From positions 496,001-560,000 of the forward strand of contig NZ_CP186480.1 in the NCBI RefSeq assembly GCF_049354825.1: 64,000 nt of DNA. Reading direction: 5' to 3'. The notes beneath the pieces are model-generated. The model did not search any database, was not told the origin of the DNA, and saw only the letters and a program-made list of their open reading frames with translations. Positions 33,528 to 42,106 of this stretch are shown here, piece by piece. A program made the position numbers and the translations under genes. Numbering within the stretch: the stretch's first letter is position 1; each line of letters opens with the position of its first letter. This DNA comes from Novosphingobium sp049354825. Lineage in GTDB: Bacteria; Pseudomonadota; Alphaproteobacteria; Sphingomonadales; Sphingomonadaceae.

Positions 33528-34226
33528 CTAGAGAGTATCGACCAGAACGATCTCTGCGTCGTCGATCGCTTCCACCACGACCGTTTCTTCATGGTGGATC
33601 GCCACCCCGTCACGCGGGCTGACTTCGTGCCCGTTGACGCGGATGCGCCCCACCGGGGCGACCAGGTACTGATGCCGCCCGGGACCGGAGGACCACGTCG
33701 CGCTGGCGCCCGCCGCCAGCGTCGCCGCGGCGACCTTGGCATCGACGCGGATCGGCAGAGCGTCGTCATGCTCTGGCGTGCCGCTGGCCAGGATCTCGAA
33801 TTTGCCGGCGCGATCGCCGCGCGGGAACGCGCGCTGGCCCCATGACGGCGCGGCGCCGGCATGATCGGGCACGATCCAGATCTGGAACAGCGTCGTCGAC
33901 TCGTCCTCGAGGTTGTATTCGGCGTGCGTGATGCCGGATCCCGCGCTCATCACCTGGACGTCGCCGGCGCCGGTGCGGCCCTCGTTGCCAAGGCTGTCGC
34001 GGTGCGTGATCGCGCCTTCGCGCACGAAGGTCACGATCTCCATGTCGCGGTGCGGATGGGGCGGAAAGCCGGTCTTGGCGGCGATGGTATCGTCGTTCCA
34101 GACGCGGATGCGGCCCCAGCTCATCCGGTCCGGGTCGTGATAGTCGGCAAAGCTGAAATGGTGGCGTGCGTTCAGCCAGCCGTGGTCGGCGTGGCCCAGG
34201 CTGGCAAAGGGACGGATCTCGATCAT
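33528..34226 (-). CDS. Pirin family protein (YhhW-type quercetinase-like)
   Basis: 232 aa bicupin. The N-terminal domain has the metal-binding pattern FPPHPHRDMEIVTFV and GSGITHAEYN, as in YhhW-type pirins that bind iron or zinc and can oxidise quercetin. The C-terminal domain (DGVAIHHEETVVVEAIDDAEIVLVDTL) completes the cupin pair. It is convergent with the RpfF-like gene with one base between stops. Substrate unknown. Confidence 0.9.
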   Translation of the reverse strand: MIEIRPFASLGHADHGWLNARHHFSFADYHDPDRMSWGRIRVWNDDTIAAKTGFPPHPHRDMEIVTFVREGAITHRDSLGNEGRTGAGDVQVMSAGSGITHAEYNLEDESTTLFQIWIVPDHAGAAPSWGQRAFPRGDRAGKFEILASGTPEHDDALPIRVDAKVAAATLAAGASATWSSGPGRHQYLVAPVGRIRVNGHEVSPRDGVAIHHEETVVVEAIDDAEIVLVDTL

Positions 34227-34307
34227 GGGGACGTCTCACCTCGGCGGGGTGTTGCCGCCGGTATCCGCGTTATGTGGGGACCCGGCGGGCGGGTGCAACC
34301 CCGCGCC

Positions 34308-36473
34308 TCAGAAGCTCTTGCGCAGGCCGACGAAGAACCCGCGCCGTGGCCCGTATTCGGGTTGCCCGGCGCCAACGCCGCTGCCGTCGTGGATCAGGTA
34401 GACCTTGTCGAACAGGTTGACGATGTCGAAGCGCAACGTCCACGCCTCGTCGTCCTTTTCGCTCGCCAGGTTCTGCGACACGCCCAGGTTGACCTGCACA
34501 TAGGGCTTCTGCGTGCCGCCGTTGGGAACGATGCCGGCGGGATCCTCTGCCCGCAAGCCGCTGCCGTAGATCAGGTCGAACGAGGGGATCAGCTTGCCCA
34601 GGCCGTTCCTGATCGTCAGCGCGCCGCCGGCCGAACCGGTCCATTTTTGCGAATGGTCGGTGTAGATGTAGTGGCCGGCGATGTAGTCGAGCTCCGGCTG
34701 GTCGAAGAAGAACTGGTTGGAGACGATCTCCTTCGCCTTCTGCTGGCCGCGCGCCAGGTTGCCGTAGAATTCGAAGCCCGGCGCTTCGTAGTTGAAGCCG
34801 GCCTCGACGCCCCACCCCTTCGAGCGGCCGTAGTTGAACGGCGACTGGATCAGCGTGGCGCCGAAATGCTCCTCGTCGAGGAGGTTGGTCTTGTCCTTGT
34901 AATAGGCGTCGAGCGTGATGCTCAGCCGCGGGGTCAGGAATTGCTGCAGCCCGATATCGAAATTGTGCTCGCGCTCTGCGCGGACGGGCCCCGCGTACTT
35001 GACCGCGAACTGGTTGGTCGTGCCGTCGAACAGGGCGACATCGGGGGCGACCGCGATTTCAAGCGGGGCGGGCGTGAAATAACGCGCGTAACCGGCGTGA
35101 AGCGTGGTCCACCGGCTTGGCTTCCAGACCACGCTGGCGCGCGGGCTGAACTGGTCTTCGCTCACCGGCGCGGTGGCGCGGTCATAGCGCAGCCCGACGT
35201 TGACGGTCAGCGGCTCGACCGGGTGCCATTCGTCCTGCAGGTAGAGCCCCAGGATCGACCCGGCCTGGCGCTGGGCGATCGGGATCGTGATCGGTGCGTC
35301 GCTTGCCTGGTTGCCGGCGGCGTCGACCGCGAAGACGCGGTTGATGCTGGCGGTCGCGGTGGTCTGGCGGCTGAAGAATACGCCCGTGCGCAGCGTGTGA
35401 CGTTCGCCCAGCTTCAACCCGGCATCGGCCTGGACGCCGTAAGCGGTCGTGGCCTGGGCAAGGTCCGTCTCGGACCCGTCGAACATCAGCTGGCCGCCGG
35501 TCGGATCGGGCGTGTAGTGCGCGCGGCTGCGGCTGAAGAACGGCGCCACCTGGACGTCCAGCGCAGCGCCCGCGTACTGGTAGGCAAGCACGCCGAAGAC
35601 GCTGTTCTGGCGCTGGTTCTGGTCCAGCAGCGCGGAATCGAACGTCGTCCGCCCGTTCAGCGTGAACGTGGGCGTCAGCCCGGGGGTGTTGGGAATCTGG
35701 AAACTGCCCTTGGACCAGCCGCCAAACGCGCTCAGCCGGCTGTTATCGCTCAGCACGTCGGAAACGTAGCCGAAGGCGCGGTACTGCCGGGTGCGGTCGT
35801 GGATGGCATCCTTCGAAGGCGTCGGGTTGCTGATGCCAAGGTCGTTCTGCAGGTAGCTTGCGGACGCGAAGACGTTCAGCGAACCGATCCCGTCGCGGAA
35901 CGTCGCGCTGGGCTGGAAGGTGCGGTGGCTGCCGCCATAGATGCCCACGTCGCCGTCAAGATCGAAGCCATCGGTGCGGGTCTTCATGTTGACGACCCCG
36001 GCGGTGCGGAAGCCGTACTGCGCCGGCAGCGCCCCGGTGATGACCTCTACCGAAGACGCCACGCGCGGATCGACTACGGCGCCGAACCCGGCGAAGCCCT
36101 GCGGCACGGTCACGCCGTTGAGGCGGTACTGGACGTTGCCGTGCTCGTTGCGGATGTGGATGTCGCCGTCGCCGTCCGAATCCTGCGCCACGCCAGGCGC
36201 CTGCAGCAGCACGCCCTTGAGGTTGCGGTCCGCGCCGCCCGGCTGGTTGTCCAGCTGCGCGCGGTCGATACTGTAGGTGCTGGCACCCAGCGCCGGGTCG
36301 ATCCGGTCCCGCGCGGCATCGAGCTTGCGCGCGGTGATGACGATTTCCTGCGCCGGGGCGCCGTCGGCCGCCGCGTCTGCGGCAGGCGCCGGCTCGGCGG
36401 CAAAGGCGGCGGCGGGGAGAAGGGCGGCAGGGGCGACAAGAGCTGTGCTCGCAAGGAGCAGGCGAAACGTCAT
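34308..36473 (-). CDS. TonB-dependent outer-membrane receptor
   Basis: 721 aa. A signal peptide (LLPAAAFA-AEPAP) is followed by a TonB-box-like EIVITA, a plug domain (about 60-170; GVLLQAPGVAQDSDGDGDIHIRNEHGN, RLNGVTVPQGF) and a 22-strand barrel ending in the usual aromatic residue (RRGFFVGLRKSF). The ligand is not evident, as there are no long His-rich loops. A Zur-box-like palindrome lies about 55 bp upstream of the start, which would suggest zinc, but only as inference. It stands alone on the minus strand between zapE and a pirin. Confidence 0.92.
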   Translation of the reverse strand: MTFRLLLASTALVAPAALLPAAAFAAEPAPAADAAADGAPAQEIVITARKLDAARDRIDPALGASTYSIDRAQLDNQPGGADRNLKGVLLQAPGVAQDSDGDGDIHIRNEHGNVQYRLNGVTVPQGFAGFGAVVDPRVASSVEVITGALPAQYGFRTAGVVNMKTRTDGFDLDGDVGIYGGSHRTFQPSATFRDGIGSLNVFASASYLQNDLGISNPTPSKDAIHDRTRQYRAFGYVSDVLSDNSRLSAFGGWSKGSFQIPNTPGLTPTFTLNGRTTFDSALLDQNQRQNSVFGVLAYQYAGAALDVQVAPFFSRSRAHYTPDPTGGQLMFDGSETDLAQATTAYGVQADAGLKLGERHTLRTGVFFSRQTTATASINRVFAVDAAGNQASDAPITIPIAQRQAGSILGLYLQDEWHPVEPLTVNVGLRYDRATAPVSEDQFSPRASVVWKPSRWTTLHAGYARYFTPAPLEIAVAPDVALFDGTTNQFAVKYAGPVRAEREHNFDIGLQQFLTPRLSITLDAYYKDKTNLLDEEHFGATLIQSPFNYGRSKGWGVEAGFNYEAPGFEFYGNLARGQQKAKEIVSNQFFFDQPELDYIAGHYIYTDHSQKWTGSAGGALTIRNGLGKLIPSFDLIYGSGLRAEDPAGIVPNGGTQKPYVQVNLGVSQNLASEKDDEAWTLRFDIVNLFDKVYLIHDGSGVGAGQPEYGPRRGFFVGLRKSF

Positions 36474-36527
36474 GATGAGGCGGGTCCGATCCGAAGGGCT
36501 TGTTTTCGCCGCCGCCTCTACGCGTAA

Positions 36528-36542
36528 TGATATAGTGTAACA
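36528..36542 (-). promoter_or_regulatory. Zur-box-like palindrome upstream of the TonB receptor
   Basis: Read on the minus strand the 15-mer is TGTTACACTATATCA. It matches the alphaproteobacterial Zur palindrome TGTTATAATATAACA at 12 of 15 positions. It overlaps a possible -35 (TTGTTA) 17 bp from TAGAGG, a position suited to a repressor. Seen in sequence; regulator identity is inference. Confidence 0.4.
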
Positions 36543-36581
36543 AGGGCGTTCGTCGGCGGTTCGGCGCCGTTCGTCGCAGGA

Positions 36582-37706
36582 TCAGTCGCTACCGTGACCG
36601 CGCGACAGGTAATCGGCACTGCGCATCTCCATCAACCGGCTGACTGTGCGCGCGAATTCGAAACGGCCATCCCCGGCAGGGTAGAGCGCATCCGGTTCGG
36701 CGGCAGCGGTGGCGATCAGCTTGACGCGGTGCTCGTACAGCGCGTCCACCAGCGTGACGAAGCGCGCCGCCTCGTTGCGGTTTTCGGGCCCCATCACCGG
36801 AATGCCGACGACGATGACGGTGTGGTAGGCGCGCGCGACCGCCAGATAGTCGGCGGCGCCGCGCGCTTGGGCGCACAGCCGCTTGAAGCTGAACACCGCG
36901 ACGCCCTTGAAGCTCTTGGGCACGTGCAACCGCCGGCCGCCGCCCAGATCGAGGTCGGCCGAGGGAACGTGCGCGGAATCCTCGGGCGGATAGTCGGTCA
37001 GGCGGAAGAACGCATCGCGCGCGCGCGCGGTCGCCGCTTCGCCAAGGGGGACATACCAGGTGTCGATCCCGCCCAGCCGCTCAAGCCGGTAATCGACCGG
37101 GCCGTTGAGCGGCATGACGTCGAGCCCGCGCTCGATCAGCGCGATGAAGGGGAGGAAATGCTCGCGGTTGAGGCCGTCCTTGTACAGTTCGCCCGGCGCC
37201 CGGTTCGACGTGGTGACGATCGTCACGCCTTCGTCCTCGATCAGGCGGGTGAACAGCCGGCTCATGATCATCGCGTCGGCGCTGTTGTTCACAACCATCT
37301 CGTCGAAGGCCAGGCAGCGCAGGTCCTGCGCGATCGCGGCGGCAACCGGCGGGATCGGGTCGCCGCTTTCGCTTTGCCGCGCCTCGCGCAGGCCTTCGTG
37401 GACCTCGATCATGAAGGCGTGGAAATGCACCCGGCGCTTGGCCGCGATGCCCAGGTTGGCGTGGAACAGGTCCATCAGCATCGACTTGCCGCGCCCGACC
37501 CCGCCCCACAGGTAGATCCCGCGCGGCACCTGCGGCTTGCGGCCGACCAGGCGCCCCAGCAGGCCGCCTAACGGGGAGGGCGCCTCGGCATCCTCCAGCC
37601 TGCGGGCCAGGTCGTCCAGCCGCACCGCGGCGGCGCGCTGCTCGCCATCGGCCCGCAGTTCGCCCGCGCCGACCAGCGCGTCGTAAGCGGCCAGGACCCC
37701 GCTCAC
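36582..37706 (-). CDS. zapE: Cell division protein ZapE (AFG1-like ATPase)
   Basis: ZapE is an AFG1-family ATPase that affects Z-ring stability during division. 374 aa from the GTG start at 37706 (VSGVLAAYDALVGAGEL). Walker A is YLWGGVGRGKSMLMDLFH, Walker B is LRCLAFDEMVV, and TTSNRAPGELYKDGL is typical of the family. The GTG overlaps the stop of the upstream thioesterase gene by 4 nt (GTGA), supporting coupled translation. The run sdhB, thioesterase, zapE is probably one transcript. Confidence 0.93.
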   Translation of the reverse strand: MSGVLAAYDALVGAGELRADGEQRAAAVRLDDLARRLEDAEAPSPLGGLLGRLVGRKPQVPRGIYLWGGVGRGKSMLMDLFHANLGIAAKRRVHFHAFMIEVHEGLREARQSESGDPIPPVAAAIAQDLRCLAFDEMVVNNSADAMIMSRLFTRLIEDEGVTIVTTSNRAPGELYKDGLNREHFLPFIALIERGLDVMPLNGPVDYRLERLGGIDTWYVPLGEAATARARDAFFRLTDYPPEDSAHVPSADLDLGGGRRLHVPKSFKGVAVFSFKRLCAQARGAADYLAVARAYHTVIVVGIPVMGPENRNEAARFVTLVDALYEHRVKLIATAAAEPDALYPAGDGRFEFARTVSRLMEMRSADYLSRGHGSD

Positions 37707-38161
37707 GTGCTGCTGGGCTTGCGGATCGTGCCCGAAAAGGCCGCTACCAGGTGCCCGCCGGGCTGCTCCACCGTGCCGCGCAGGAACACCAGCCGGCGAG
37801 TCTCGCGCAGCAGTTCGGTCACGGCGTCGCACGGTTCGCCCTCGCGTCCCGGTCCGATGAATTGCACCGACATGTCGAGCGTGACCGCGGTGCCGACTTC
37901 AATCACCCCGAGCATCCGCGAGCAGGCGAACAGCGCGATGTCGACCAGCGACAGCACCGCGCCGCCGTGCACCGCGCCCGACAGATTGGTGTGCTGACGC
38001 CCCGGCACGAAGCGCAGGCGCGCCTTGCCGTCATCGTCGCGCCGCACCAGCAGGCGGGGGAAGACAAGGGCGTTGAACCGCGTCGGATCGGCCAGTTGCC
38101 AAGTGTGCCAGCCGGGAAATTCGCTGTCCGGCTCGCTCAGGAAGCCGCGCGCATCGCTCAT
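37703..38161 (-). CDS. PaaI-type hotdog thioesterase
   Basis: 152 aa, hotdog fold. The signature SGAVHGGAVLSLVDIALFACS (HGG...D) matches PaaI/YigI-type acyl-CoA thioesterases. The C-terminal GGHLVAAFSGTIRKP is also typical. It lies 10 bp after sdhB and overlaps the zapE start. Substrate cannot be read. Confidence 0.86.
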   Translation of the reverse strand: MSDARGFLSEPDSEFPGWHTWQLADPTRFNALVFPRLLVRRDDDGKARLRFVPGRQHTNLSGAVHGGAVLSLVDIALFACSRMLGVIEVGTAVTLDMSVQFIGPGREGEPCDAVTELLRETRRLVFLRGTVEQPGGHLVAAFSGTIRKPSST

Positions 38162-38171
38162 GCCCGGTCCT

Positions 38172-38954
38172 TCAGAGCTGGCGCTCGGCCTGCATCTTCT
38201 TGATCTCGGCGATCGCGCGGGCCGGGCTGAGGCCCTTGGGGCAGACGTTGGCGCAGTTCATGATGGTGTGGCAGCGGTAAAGCCGGAAGGGATCTTCCAG
38301 CTCGTCCAGCCGCTCACCGGTCATCTCGTCGCGGCTGTCCGCCAGCCAGCGATAGGCCTGGAGCAGGATGGCCGGGCCCAGGAACTTGTCAGAGTTCCAC
38401 CAGTAGCTGGGGCACGCGGTGGAGCAGCAGGCGCACAGGATGCACTCGTACAGCCCGTCCAGCTTTTCGCGCTGTTCGGGGCTCTGCAGCCGTTCCTTGC
38501 CCGACGGCGTGGTGCTGACGGTCTGCAGCCACGGCTTGATCGAGGCGTACTGGGCGTAGAAGTGCGTGAAATCGGGGACCAGGTCCTTGATCACGTTCAT
38601 GGCCGGCAGCGGGGTGATCTTGATGTCGCCCTTCAGGTCCTCGATCGCGGTGGTGCAGGCGAGGCCGTTCTTGCCGTTCATGTTCATCGCGCAGGATCCG
38701 CAGATCCCCTCGCGGCAGGACCGGCGGAACGTCAGGGTCGGGTCGATCTCGTTCTTGATCTTGATAATCGCATCGAGAACCATCGGGCCGGTCTGGTCGA
38801 GGTCGAGCTCGAAGCTGTCGTAGCGCGGGTTCTCGCCGCTGTCGGGGTCGTAGCGATAGACGGTGAATTTCTTCACCCGTGCCGCTCCGTCGGCCTTGTG
38901 GACGCGGCCCCTGCCCTTGATCTTCGAATTGGCGGGAAGGGTGAACGTGGCCAT
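38172..38954 (-). CDS. sdhB: Succinate dehydrogenase iron-sulfur subunit
   Basis: SdhB carries electrons from FAD to ubiquinone in complex II. 260 aa. The [2Fe-2S] motif is RRSCREGICGSCAMNMNGKNGLAC (first Cys about residue 75). The [4Fe-4S] and [3Fe-4S] cysteines are in CILCACCSTACPSYWWN and CHTIMNCANVCPKGLSP. The genes for the flavoprotein and membrane subunits (sdhA, sdhC, sdhD) are not adjacent in this window. The gene upstream is the divergent serine hydrolase. Confidence 0.96.
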   Translation of the reverse strand: MATFTLPANSKIKGRGRVHKADGAARVKKFTVYRYDPDSGENPRYDSFELDLDQTGPMVLDAIIKIKNEIDPTLTFRRSCREGICGSCAMNMNGKNGLACTTAIEDLKGDIKITPLPAMNVIKDLVPDFTHFYAQYASIKPWLQTVSTTPSGKERLQSPEQREKLDGLYECILCACCSTACPSYWWNSDKFLGPAILLQAYRWLADSRDEMTGERLDELEDPFRLYRCHTIMNCANVCPKGLSPARAIAEIKKMQAERQL

Positions 38955-39077
38955 CGTCGGGTGCCTTTCAGCGCTGCGTCTGGGCTTACCCCTTAACGCC
39001 TCGCCCGCTCATCGCAAGCGGGCTGGCGCGCTTTGCGGCAGCGCGGTAGGCTCCGGCTCGGGTGGGGAGACAATTCC

Positions 39078-40424
39078 ATGCGTTCATCGTCAGTTGCTGC
39101 AACCGTGTTGTCTTTCGTCGCCGTGCCGGCCGCCGCACAGACGCCGCCGCCGGCGGCATCGTCCGCTCAAGCCGCCGCGGCGACATCCCCGATGTTGCGT
39201 CAGCGCGCCGACGAACTGGTCGCGCTGCTGAACGGCGGCGGTGATCCAGCGGCGATGTTCGCGCCCGAATTCCTTGCCCAGGTTCCCGAGGCGTCGATCC
39301 GCGCGCTGTCGGGGCAAGTGACCGGGTCGGTCGGCAAGGCGGTGCGCATCGCCTCGTTCGAGCCGGTGGGCCCCAATGCCGCCCGGCTGGTGATGGCGTT
39401 CGAACGCGGCACGGCACCGATGACGCTGGCAACCGCGCCCGACGCCGCGGGCAGGATCGTCGGCCTGCGCATCCTCGGGGTCGAGACCGCTGCCGATGCC
39501 GCGCTGACGAGCCTGGACGCAGTGGCAGACGCGATGAGCGCGCTGCCCGGCAAAGCCAATTTCGCAGCCTTCGACCTTGGCGACGGGCCGGCCAAGGCGC
39601 TGACGAAGGGCCTCAACCCGCGCGACCGGCTTGCGATCGGCTCGACCTTCAAGCTGGCGGTGCTGGCAACGCTGCTGCGCGAGGTCGATGCCGGCAAGCG
39701 GTCCTGGGACGATGCGGTGGTGCTGGGCGGCGTCGAATTGCCGGGGGGCCGCTTCACCGCCAGCCCGGCGGGCACCGCGGTGCCGCTGCGAACGCTGGCC
39801 GAAGCGATGATCAGCGTCAGCGACAACAGCGCGACCGACGCGCTTATCCACGCGCTGGGACGCGAACGGATCGAGGCGACACTGCCGCTGCTGGGCTGGA
39901 TGTCGCCTGCCAACCGGCCGTTCCTGACCACGATGGAGCTGTTCAAGCTCAAGGGCGTCGAAGGCGGCGCGCTGGGCACGCGTTATCTGGCCGCGGGTGA
40001 AAAGGCCAAGCGCGCCATGCTGGCGGGCGAAGTCGCGGCCCTGCCCGGCAGCGCGGTGGGCGGGTTGTTCGCGGACGGCAAGCCGGTGCGGATCGACAGC
40101 CTGGAATGGTTCGCTTCGCCGGTCGAACTGGCGACCGCGATGGAGTGGTTCCGGCGTCATGGTGGCAGCCCGGCCGGCAAGGAAGCGCTGCGCATCCTGG
40201 CGCTCAACCCGGGGCCGCTGGCGGGGATGAAGGCGCAGTTCCCCTATGTCGGCTACAAGGGCGGGTCGGAACCGGGCGTGATCAGCATGACGCTGCTGGT
40301 GCAGGACAAGGCCGGCGGCTGGCACGCGCTGACGGCGGGCTGGAACGATCCCGCCGCCGCGGTGGACGAAACGCGCTTTGCCGCGCTGGTGCAGCGCGCC
40401 GCGGCGATCGTCGCGGGGCCGTAA
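39078..40424 (+). CDS. Secreted serine hydrolase of class A beta-lactamase / PBP fold
   Basis: 448 aa with signal peptide (VPAAAQ-TPPP). Residues about 40-145 form an NTF2-like module (DUF3887 style). The catalytic domain has S189-T-F-K192, SDN at 248-250 and KGG (K394), the three standard motifs of beta-lactamase fold serine enzymes. I do not find a clear ExxLN omega-loop glutamate; the region after the SDN reads MSPANRPFLTTMELFKLKG. So efficient beta-lactam hydrolysis is doubtful, and a peptidase or esterase role is possible. Divergent from sdhB. Confidence 0.8.
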   Translation: MRSSSVAATVLSFVAVPAAAQTPPPAASSAQAAAATSPMLRQRADELVALLNGGGDPAAMFAPEFLAQVPEASIRALSGQVTGSVGKAVRIASFEPVGPNAARLVMAFERGTAPMTLATAPDAAGRIVGLRILGVETAADAALTSLDAVADAMSALPGKANFAAFDLGDGPAKALTKGLNPRDRLAIGSTFKLAVLATLLREVDAGKRSWDDAVVLGGVELPGGRFTASPAGTAVPLRTLAEAMISVSDNSATDALIHALGRERIEATLPLLGWMSPANRPFLTTMELFKLKGVEGGALGTRYLAAGEKAKRAMLAGEVAALPGSAVGGLFADGKPVRIDSLEWFASPVELATAMEWFRRHGGSPAGKEALRILALNPGPLAGMKAQFPYVGYKGGSEPGVISMTLLVQDKAGGWHALTAGWNDPAAAVDETRFAALVQRAAAIVAGP

Positions 40425-40427
40425 GGG

Positions 40428-40455
40428 CGGCGGGCGAGGGGCAAGTCGCCCGCCG
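40428..40455. terminator. Hairpin between the convergent serine hydrolase and ilvC
   Basis: A perfect 10-bp stem (40428-40437 with 40446-40455) with an 8-nt loop sits between the two convergent stop codons. There is no clear U-run, so termination would be rho-assisted or bidirectional; a GC-rich palindrome without function is also possible. Confidence 0.5.
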
Positions 40456-40461
40456 GCCCGC

Positions 40462-41481
40462 TCAGTTTACCGTCTGGTCGACCAGCTTGTTCTTGCCGAT
40501 CCACGGCATCATCGCGCGCAGGCGCGCGCCGACCTGCTCGATCGGGTGCGCCGCGGCGGCCTTGCGCGCGGCCTTCAGTTCCGGCTGGCCGGCCCGGTTG
40601 TCGAGGACGAAGTTCTTCACGAACCGTCCTTGCTGGATATCGGCAAGCACGCGCTTCATCTCCGCCTTGGTCTCGGCGGTGATGATCCGCGGCCCGGTGG
40701 TGATGTCGCCGTATTCGGCGGTGTTGCTGATCGAGTAGCGCATGTTGGCGATGCCGCCCTCGTACAGCAGGTCGACGATCAGCTTGGTCTCGTGCAGGCA
40801 TTCGAAATAGGCCATCTCGGGCGCGTAGCCGGCCTCGACCAGCGTCTCGAACCCGGCCTGGATCAGGTGGGTGATGCCGCCGCACAGCACCGCCTGTTCG
40901 CCGAACAGGTCGGTCTCGCACTCTTCCTTGAAGTTCGTCTCGATGATCCCCGATCGCCCGCCGCCCACGCCCGAGGCATAGGCGAGCGCCACGTCGTGAG
41001 CGTTGCCGGTGGCGTCCTGGTGAACCGCGATCAGGCACGGCACGCCGCCGCCCTTCTGGAATTCGCTGCGCACCGTGTGGCCGGGCCCCTTGGGCGCGAT
41101 CATGATGACGTCGATGTCGGCCGGTGGCTCGATCAGGCCGAAATGGACGTTGAGGCCGTGCGCGAATGCAAGGGCGGCACCGGGCTTCATGTTGCCGGCC
41201 AGGTCGTCGCTCCAGATCGCGGCCTGGTGTTCGTCGGGGGCCAGGACCATGACGATGTCGGCCCACTTCGCTGCCTCGGCATTGGTCATGACCTGGAAAC
41301 CGGCGGCCTCGGCCTTACGGGCCGTCGCCGAGCCCGGCCGAAGCGCGATAGCGACGTTGGCGACGCCGCTGTCGCGCAGGTTCTGGGCATGGGCGTGGCC
41401 CTGGCTGCCATAGCCGATGACGGCGATGTTCTTGCCGGTGATCAGGTTCAAGTCGGCGTCGGCGTCGTAATAAACCTTCAT
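40462..41481 (-). CDS. ilvC: Ketol-acid reductoisomerase
   Basis: IlvC isomerises and reduces acetolactate in valine, leucine and isoleucine synthesis. The 339-aa class I enzyme begins MKVYYDADADLNLITGKNIAVIGYGSQGHAHAQNL, with the NADPH loop GYGSQG. Its acidic metal-binding region is in DLFGEQAVLCGG and its second domain contains ECLHETKLIVDLLYEGG. It is 105 bp downstream of ilvN. Confidence 0.97.
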   Translation of the reverse strand: MKVYYDADADLNLITGKNIAVIGYGSQGHAHAQNLRDSGVANVAIALRPGSATARKAEAAGFQVMTNAEAAKWADIVMVLAPDEHQAAIWSDDLAGNMKPGAALAFAHGLNVHFGLIEPPADIDVIMIAPKGPGHTVRSEFQKGGGVPCLIAVHQDATGNAHDVALAYASGVGGGRSGIIETNFKEECETDLFGEQAVLCGGITHLIQAGFETLVEAGYAPEMAYFECLHETKLIVDLLYEGGIANMRYSISNTAEYGDITTGPRIITAETKAEMKRVLADIQQGRFVKNFVLDNRAGQPELKAARKAAAAHPIEQVGARLRAMMPWIGKNKLVDQTVN

Positions 41482-41586
41482 GTCTCGTCCCCATCACCCC
41501 TGCGGAAAGGGGCCGTTGATAAATTCGCGTGCTTGCGAGCGGTTGGATAGGCCCCTGGCGGCGCAGGAGCGACGAATATTGAAAGA

Positions 41587-42102
41587 TCAGGCTCCGTCCG
41601 GCCCCCTGATCATGCCGACCACGCCGGTGCGGCCGACCTCGACAAGGCCCAGGTCGCGCATCAGGCCCACGAAGCGGTCGATTTTCTCGGGCGTGCCGGT
41701 CAGTTCGAAGACGAAGCTACGCGTCGTGGTGTCGACCACGCTGGCGCGGAAGACGTCCGCGAGCCGCAGCGCCTCCACCCGGGCGTCGCCGGTGCCGGCA
41801 ACCTTGACCAGCGCCAGCTCGCGCTCGACGTGGGGGCCGATCTCGGTCAGGTCGGTGACCTTGTGCACCGGCACAAGCCGGTCGAGCTGGGCGCGGATCT
41901 GATCGATCACCTCGGGCGGGCCGTGGGTGACGATGGTGATCCGGCTCGTCTCGTGGTTCTCGCTGATGTCGGCCACGGTCAGGCTGTCGATATTGTAGCC
42001 GCGCGCGGTGAACAGCCCGGCGATCTTGGCCAGGATGCCGGCCTCGTTGTCGACGGTGACGGTCAGGACGTGCCGCTCGGCGGCCTGCTGCTTGATCTTC
42101 AT
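41587..42102 (-). CDS. ilvN: Acetolactate synthase small (regulatory) subunit
   Basis: The small subunit confers feedback inhibition by valine. 171 aa with an N-terminal ACT domain (LTVTVDNEAGILAKIAGLFTARGYNIDSLTVAD) and the longer C-terminal ACT-like half of the IlvH/N type (RELALVKVAGTGDARVEALRLADVFRA, VVDTTTRSFVFELTGTPEKIDRFV). It starts 4 bp after the ilvB stop on the same strand, so the catalytic and regulatory subunits are translated together. Confidence 0.95.
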   Translation of the reverse strand: MKIKQQAAERHVLTVTVDNEAGILAKIAGLFTARGYNIDSLTVADISENHETSRITIVTHGPPEVIDQIRAQLDRLVPVHKVTDLTEIGPHVERELALVKVAGTGDARVEALRLADVFRASVVDTTTRSFVFELTGTPEKIDRFVGLMRDLGLVEVGRTGVVGMIRGPDGA

Positions 42103-42106
42103 CGGT

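Noticed and set aside
33861..36527. Very long open frame (over 880 codons) on the plus strand opposite the TonB receptor
   Set aside because: It is a by-product of strong third-position GC bias. The minus strand encodes a full receptor with signal peptide and barrel, while the plus frame has no recognisable domain.
39078..40424. Naming the serine hydrolase a class A beta-lactamase
   Set aside because: The omega-loop glutamate is not evident and an extra N-terminal domain is present, so the broader call is used.
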